DNA of 64,000 nt from Geothermovivens sp964644845. GTDB taxonomy: Bacteria; Zhuqueibacterota; Zhuqueibacteria; Oleimicrobiales; Geothermoviventaceae. A model generated the notes under the pieces. The model did no database searches and had not been told where the DNA came from. It saw nothing but the letters and a program-made list of their open reading frames with translations. The stretch covers positions 1 through 64,000 of the forward strand of contig CAZXXS010000041.1 of assembly GCA_964644845.1 (NCBI GenBank). Direction: 5' to 3'. Position numbers and translations under genes: made by a program. Below are positions 60,401 to 64,000 of this stretch, one piece after another; position 1 is the first letter of the stretch, and the number at the start of each line of letters is the position of its first letter.

Positions 60401-61450
60401 CTCGACGCTCGCATGCGCGGCGTCGGAAACGCAAGCTGCGGTCCGGAGATTCTGCCTCGCTACGAGGTACGTCCCGAGACCACTGCCTTCGCTTTCGTCC
60501 TAAGACCGTACCGACATCCCAGCGTTCTGGCACGCACCCCTCTGCCTGCACCGTTGCGACCTTTAATCCGGAGGAATGACATCGGCTACGTCACGATTGA
60601 CCCGCTCGGACAGACAGGCGAAATCCGCTACACGCTCGACGGCAGCGAGCCAACCCGCACCTCTCCACGCTACGCGGGACGTTTTTTGCAGGTGCCTGCT
60701 TGTACAGTAAGAGCCAGAGTTTTCACGGGGGAAATCGGCAGCGCTACGGCCGTCCTGCCCCTGGACACACTTCGCATCATCCAACCGACCATTCAGCCGG
60801 CCGACGTTTTCTTCTACGATTCTCTGCGCGTGAGGGTGTGGACAAGGACACCTGCCGCCCAAATCCACTTCACCACCAACGCCGTCGACCCAACCCCTTC
60901 CAGCCCCATCTGTCCGAAAATACTCACGATCGCCTCCGACACCGAGCTTCGGGCGCGTGCCTTCAAACAGGGCTACCTTCCGAGCCCGGTAGCGCTGGCT
61001 CACTTCGCCGCGGTCCAACCTAAACCCGGTGTCCAGTACCACTACTACGTCGGGCACTGGGAACGCACTCCAAACCCCTTCCTCCTTAAGCCAGAAAAAA
61101 CGGGGGTCATCGATCAATTCCGCCTCGATCTCGTGGAGACAAACCGGGACCACTACGCGCTCGTCCTCCTCGGCTTCGTCAACGTCGTGCAACCCGGGCA
61201 GTACACGTTTTTTTCTGCCTCCAACGACGGCACCAAGCTCTACGTGGATGGTCGCCTACTCGTGGACAACGACGGCCCGCACGGCTACCAGGAACGCTCC
61301 GGCCGTGTTGTACTCCGACCCGGCCTGCACCTGATCGAAGTTCGTTACCTGCAGGTTGGAGCCGCCCAGGACCTGAAGGTTTCGTGGGCAGGGCCAGGCT
61401 TTCAGAAACGCGAGATTTCCACCGAGGACCTGAGTGCCTGGGCCAAGTAA
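57404..61450 (+). CDS. GH2 beta-galactosidase (LacZ-like) with CHB_HEX-C-like and PA14 C-terminal domains, lipoprotein
   Basis: A 1348-residue protein; AAAGGAG precedes ATG 57404. Lipoprotein signal with Cys21 ('FTGC'). All LacZ-type domains appear: sugar-binding ('YVNSRLRF', 'VPGSWRGRQVFLHFDGVKSAF'), Ig-like, TIM barrel with acid/base Glu482 in 'WSLGNEAGIG' and nucleophile Glu543 in 'MCEYAHAMGN', then the beta-galactosidase small-chain-like domain ('GRGPHENYPDRKSG'). After ~1050 come a chitobiase/HEX-C-like segment ('IRYTLDGSEPTRTSP') and a PA14 domain (~1205-1345, 'YTFFSASNDGTKLYVDGRLL'). The two extra domains suggest carbohydrate binding. Last gene of the glycan run. Confidence 0.95.
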   Translation: MQRRTVFALMICSLILRFTGCSRAPAPPPDWENPAVFGINKEPPHATAIPFATDSQALSGRWQDSPYYKSLNGTWKFHWSPNPSERPVDFFKPSYNVRSWDNLPVPSNWQLYGYGVPIYVNSRLRFALPEPPHVAHDRNAVGSYRRTFRVPGSWRGRQVFLHFDGVKSAFYVWVNGKRVGYSQGSMTPAEFNITRYLHPNGDNVLAVEVYRWSDGSYLEDQDMWRFSGIYRDVYLFSTPPLHIRDFAVHTDLDSRYRDATLRLRVTVHNYADRPSSPAGLLATVTRDARAKAGIRLSAAVPSLPARAETTLTLSTLVRNPAKWTAETPNLYRLVLSLRTPGDSVVEATGATFGFRKVEIRDGRFLVNGVPILLKGVDRHEHHPRFGRAVPRETMLQDILLMKRFNINAVRTSHYPNHPYWYTLCDRYGIYVIDEANLESQGVNDRIPRSDPLWKPACLDRVERMIQRDKNHPCVVMWSLGNEAGIGDTFFALRDLAHTLDPSRPVHYEGYNDAADVYSRMYPKIDDMIAYAEGNPSKPYFMCEYAHAMGNACGNLKEYWDTIHTYPIFIGGCIWDWVDQGLLKRDRSGQAYFAYGGDFGPPGTPGDGNFCINGLIFPDRHISPKMWEVKKVYQNITAAPVSLEDGYIRVTNRFRFTNLNRFELKWRITEDGRQVRSGSLGRLQLAPGEQSVVHIPVSDMPRHPHREYWLELHFVQAESTLWSPVGHEVAWEQFLLAPARSQAPVFPPSGEPLRLLTEPERVVVINPNVRLVFDRDTGLLRDLSWKGQSVLAPGGGPRLTLYRAPLDNDIKVKAAWKKAGLDQMVPELESIQATTARDGHVVVQTTHRYTSPAGAHVLHNCAYSVFPDGTLLLESFVLPASPLPTLARIGLTFTLRPGLEQLTWYGRGPHENYPDRKSGAAVGLYHSTVDSQYTPYIMPQNNGSRQDVRWCLLADSAGIGLLAIGASGPFAMTALHFSETDLEQAKHTVELHRRPEVYLTLDARMRGVGNASCGPEILPRYEVRPETTAFAFVLRPYRHPSVLARTPLPAPLRPLIRRNDIGYVTIDPLGQTGEIRYTLDGSEPTRTSPRYAGRFLQVPACTVRARVFTGEIGSATAVLPLDTLRIIQPTIQPADVFFYDSLRVRVWTRTPAAQIHFTTNAVDPTPSSPICPKILTIASDTELRARAFKQGYLPSPVALAHFAAVQPKPGVQYHYYVGHWERTPNPFLLKPEKTGVIDQFRLDLVETNRDHYALVLLGFVNVVQPGQYTFFSASNDGTKLYVDGRLLVDNDGPHGYQERSGRVVLRPGLHLIEVRYLQVGAAQDLKVSWAGPGFQKREISTEDLSAWAK

Positions 61451-61646
61451 CCCATGGCGGGCAGGTTTTGGGGCGGGCTTAAACTTGCTCGAAGTGGGCT
61501 GCGGAGTGCCTCGGAGCGCACCCACGCCAGCCACTTCGCGTTGGCGGAATTTGCGCCTCTGCACCAGAAAACACGATCGCCCCCTGAGGGACCGAAGCTA
61601 CGTGGCCACCTGCTCGCCAGCGGCAATCCCCGGTGCGAAGCGGGCT

Positions 61647-62825
61647 TTAGCTGTTCCTTTGATCGGGTGTCCAGAGAATGGAACGGTCAGGCAGGATGTC
61701 AGCGTGTTCGGGGGGGACCTCTTTTGGTAACGTGCCCACACAGTTGCGGCCCGCAGCCTTGGCCTGGTAGAGAGAGCGGTCAGCCATGTCGAGGAGCGTC
61801 AGTGGGTCTTCCGCATGCTGAGGATACGAAGCCACGCCGACCGAAATCGTGAGCTTGCCCTCGGGAAGAAAGCTCTCGCCGTTGAACGGGGCTCTCTCGA
61901 CCTTCCGACGCAGTTTTTCGGCCACCGCAACGGCGCGCTCCCAAGTTGTTTCGGGAAGCAGAATGACAAACTCCTCCCCACCGTAGCGGGCCAGGAAATC
62001 CGTGCGTCGGATGCTGTCGGAGAGCTCATTGGCGAGTTTTCGCAGCACAGCGTCCCCAGCGAGATGCCCGTGCGTGTCGTTGTAGTGTTTGAAGTGATCG
62101 ATGTCAATCATCAGAACAGAGAGAGCGCGTCCGTACCGGCGAGCCCGTTCGAATTCCCGCACCAGCATCTGGTTGAAATACCGCCGGTTCGACACACCCG
62201 TGAGCGGATCTGTGAACGACATCTCGCGTGTTCGTTCGAACACCAGCATTGTCCCCACGACGTTCCCGATCTGCTGAGCCAACTTGTCCAGGAAGCCAAG
62301 TTCCCGGCGTGCGAACGCCCCGGGTGCGCGCCGCCCAAGCGCCAGCAAGCCCACGATTTCGTCCTCACTTGATCTCAGCGGAAGGGCCACGAGACTGCCT
62401 TCGGAACCCATCAGTTCGGCCAGGGGGGAGCTGGACCGAGCCAGGTCGCGGTAGTAGTGCCGTTCCTTCCGCATCAGCTGGCGCAAGGGACCACGCAACG
62501 ACAACCGAAGATTTCGCCGTACACGTCCCGAAAGCCCGAAGTAACTTTGTAACTCTAAGGAATCCTCTTCATTTCGTTTCACGAAAAACGTGTACCGGTC
62601 GATGCTGAGCATCGATCGGAAGTGTGTCTTCAGTGTTTCCATCATCTCGCCGAGGTCGAGCGTGCTCGCTACCGAACGCAGCATTTGGTACATCATGTCG
62701 AGCTCCAGCACGCGCTCATTCAGCTCCTGATTCACCCGCTCAAGAGCACGGATTTCCCTCCGGAGCTCATCGATGCGAGCCCGTCGCACCCCACTTCCCA
62801 GTTTTCGGCCCATCTCGCCCGGCAT
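61647..62825 (-). CDS. GAF-GGDEF diguanylate cyclase
   Basis: A 392-residue protein from ATG 62825; the upstream gene's stop overlaps its leader and ATG 62813 is an alternative. An N-terminal coiled coil (17-55) leads to a GAF domain (~60-195), then GGDEF with 'DPLTGVSNRRYF' (206-217), 'MIDIDHFKHYNDTHGH' and the active GGEEF at 282-286. The inhibitory I-site RxxD is present at 273-276, five residues before GGEEF. It should make c-di-GMP with product feedback, sensing an unknown signal through GAF. Co-transcribed with the unknown gene upstream. Confidence 0.95.
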   Translation of the reverse strand: MPGEMGRKLGSGVRRARIDELRREIRALERVNQELNERVLELDMMYQMLRSVASTLDLGEMMETLKTHFRSMLSIDRYTFFVKRNEEDSLELQSYFGLSGRVRRNLRLSLRGPLRQLMRKERHYYRDLARSSSPLAELMGSEGSLVALPLRSSEDEIVGLLALGRRAPGAFARRELGFLDKLAQQIGNVVGTMLVFERTREMSFTDPLTGVSNRRYFNQMLVREFERARRYGRALSVLMIDIDHFKHYNDTHGHLAGDAVLRKLANELSDSIRRTDFLARYGGEEFVILLPETTWERAVAVAEKLRRKVERAPFNGESFLPEGKLTISVGVASYPQHAEDPLTLLDMADRSLYQAKAAGRNCVGTLPKEVPPEHADILPDRSILWTPDQRNS

Positions 62826-62829
62826 CTTG

Positions 62830-63393
62830 TCAGCACGCCTCAATCAGTGTTTCCCTGTCCACAAAACCGAGGTAGGCCAGGAGCGATGCTACCCGGTCCC
62901 CCAACCCGCTGCTCGAAGGACTTCGCACGACAAAGTTGAACACTTTCGGCACAGGACAATCTGCAAGCGCTGCTCTCACCACAGCCCCGCTTTTCACGGC
63001 AACCTGCGCCCCGAGAGGACTCGGCTCGCTCTCCAAGTTCAGTGCAACAGGAGTGTGCAGTTGCTTTACCCTCTCCAGAAGTTTTCGTTTCGCAAGCCCA
63101 GTTCGACCTACCTCGGAAGCTTCGTACGACACCCGAATTTCGTGCCCTTTGCTCTTAAGAGCCTGTAGAAACGGGCGGGGCGCAAACAGAACCAGGTGGG
63201 TGTCGTCCAACCCCATTTCCTCGACGGCGCGCCACGCTTCCAGGAAAAGTTCGTACCGTCTCGGGAAAATCAGCAGCATCCTTCCCGGCCCAACGGAAAG
63301 CTCTCCCTGCCACTCAAGGCCCCCCTTGCTCGGCTTCAATGTGGCGACGTAGGCCCAGCCCAGAGCCTGAAGCGGTTCTCTCACTTTCCTCAC
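62830..63393 (-). CDS. Protein of unknown function upstream of the GGDEF gene
   Basis: A 187-residue cytoplasmic-looking protein starting at GTG 63393 (no good ribosome site; an internal GTG at 63384 is possible). It has alternating hydrophobic strands and helices ('GRMLLIFPRRYELFLEAWRA', 'THLVLFAPRPFLQALKSKGHEI', 'VPKVFNFVVRSPSSSG') that resemble a Rossmann-like fold, perhaps a truncated GT9-type glycosyltransferase half, but I cannot assign a family. It overlaps the leader of the GGDEF gene and shares its promoter. Confidence 0.7.
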   Translation of the reverse strand: MRKVREPLQALGWAYVATLKPSKGGLEWQGELSVGPGRMLLIFPRRYELFLEAWRAVEEMGLDDTHLVLFAPRPFLQALKSKGHEIRVSYEASEVGRTGLAKRKLLERVKQLHTPVALNLESEPSPLGAQVAVKSGAVVRAALADCPVPKVFNFVVRSPSSSGLGDRVASLLAYLGFVDRETLIEAC

Positions 63394-63430
63394 CAGCGAC
63401 GGGGTTCAGAACCTTCGAGGGACTCAACTG

Positions 63431-63460
63431 AATATAGGTAAAACCAAACCGCCAAGTCAA
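63431..63460 (-). promoter_or_regulatory. Sigma-70 promoter of the unknown-GGDEF operon
   Basis: TTGACT (63455-63460) and TATATT (63431-63436) on the minus strand with an 18-nt spacer; the start point would lie about 30 nt upstream of the first gene. This is the best consensus promoter in the window. Confidence 0.75.
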
Positions 63461-64000
63461 GAAGTATCTTGCACCTGCGTAAAGTTCACGCTACTCAAGT
63501 CGCCTTACAGTTCTTTTCGGCCACCGGCAGTGAGCCCTCCACGCCTGCGCAACCGGCTCCGCCGGGGTGCCGATCCTGTAGATTTTGCCCCAGTCCGACG
63601 TTCCCGTCGCTGCCTCAGCTCAATCCGTCCCAATCCTCTCTACCCAAGACACGAGTCACTCTTGCGCCTCTGCCCCTTTGCGGCGGAACCGGCACCTTTC
63701 TTCCCCCGGTGCGCAGGAGTTCCCCCGCAAGGGTGCAGGTCAGCAGAGCAACTGCTGTAGCCTTTCGGATCAAGCTCGGCTCAACCGTCTGTCACCTCGA
63801 GCAAGGTAAGGCATCTTTCCGCGTGCAACGGGATCAAGCTGGAAATCTCCCGACCGCTCTGGATTTTACCCCGGCCGGAAGGTTAGGTGATGCTCTGGCG
63901 TCCCCTTTTCAAGCCACCCCCCTTCGAGACCTGGCGCTTCCCGTGGCAAAAAGAGGTGACTGTTTTCTGCCAGTGCGTCCTTGCAGGTGTCCACAACTTT
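63461..64000. other. Right-edge region with no recognisable gene
   Basis: About 540 bases. Open frames on both strands are low-complexity, Pro/Ser/Arg-rich and lack domains. I see no RNA gene consensus or repeat. A gene starting beyond the right edge cannot be excluded. Confidence 0.5.

Noticed and set aside
1..64000. CRISPR arrays, transposases, integrases, phage genes or rRNA.
   Set aside because: No regularly spaced repeats, transposase or integrase motifs, or rRNA sequence were seen on either strand.

Overview
The window looks like chromosomal DNA from a GC-rich, probably thermophilic, Gram-negative bacterium of the FCB group (a KSB1/Calditrichota-like lineage is my best guess; I cannot fix the phylum). 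The evidence is a C-terminal 'SPNYPNPFN...G.Y' (FlgD/type IX-like) sorting domain on a secreted protease, PorV-like and DUF4835-like (PorD-type) proteins, many lipoprotein signals, archaeal-type ApgM and nicotinate phosphoribosyltransferase, RtcB with archease, and a KaiC-like ATPase paired with a small HTH partner, an arrangement known to me mainly from thermophiles. I found no rRNA, convincing tRNA, CRISPR array, insertion sequence or phage gene.

Layout. 1-14.5 kb is almost all minus strand: a DUF4838 (glucuronidase-like) lipoprotein cut by the left edge, a secreted IdeS/Mac-like cysteine protease, then PsiE-like, DUF948, YtxH and M48 envelope genes, ligA, an orphan MNT nucleotidyltransferase, rtcB with archease, nicotinate phosphoribosyltransferase and apgM. 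14.6-20.3 kb holds an HhH/ComEA-like barrel protein and a PorV-like protein, a divergent DUF4835 gene, and a beta-CASP metallo-hydrolase. 21.6-25.9 kb (plus) has trpS, an S9 peptidase and an unknown lipoprotein. 26-31.2 kb (minus) has two radical SAM proteins and the KaiC-like pair. 31.3-39.8 kb (plus) has a TetR regulator, an RND/MMPL transporter, a LolA-like protein and an outer-membrane barrel, which together suggest an envelope lipid-trafficking unit, followed by a UbiB-type kinase and a phasin-like protein. 40-42.5 kb (minus) is a YncE/phosphoesterase fusion. 43.1-48.6 kb (plus) is a sugar-nucleotide block: two overlapping GlgC paralogues and a nucleotidyltransferase/phosphomannomutase-like fusion. 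48.9-61.5 kb (plus) is a secreted glycan-degradation block: GH38 alpha-mannosidase, glycerophosphodiester phosphodiesterase, a glucuronidase/hexosaminidase-like protein and a GH2 beta-galactosidase. The window ends with a two-gene minus-strand operon (unknown protein plus GAF-GGDEF cyclase) under a clear sigma-70-like promoter.

The genes combine housekeeping functions (ligA, trpS, apgM, RtcB RNA repair, NAD salvage) with envelope biogenesis and carbohydrate metabolism: glycogen or mannose activation inside the cell and mannan/galactoside breakdown outside. Most interesting are: a GlgC pair in which the first paralogue seems to have lost catalytic motifs; a mutase-like domain with all four hallmark loops eroded; the IdeS-like secreted protease; and the KaiC-like/HTH pair with a terminator hairpin in its apparent leader. 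Several intergenic tracts of 0.3-1.35 kb have no convincing coding potential.
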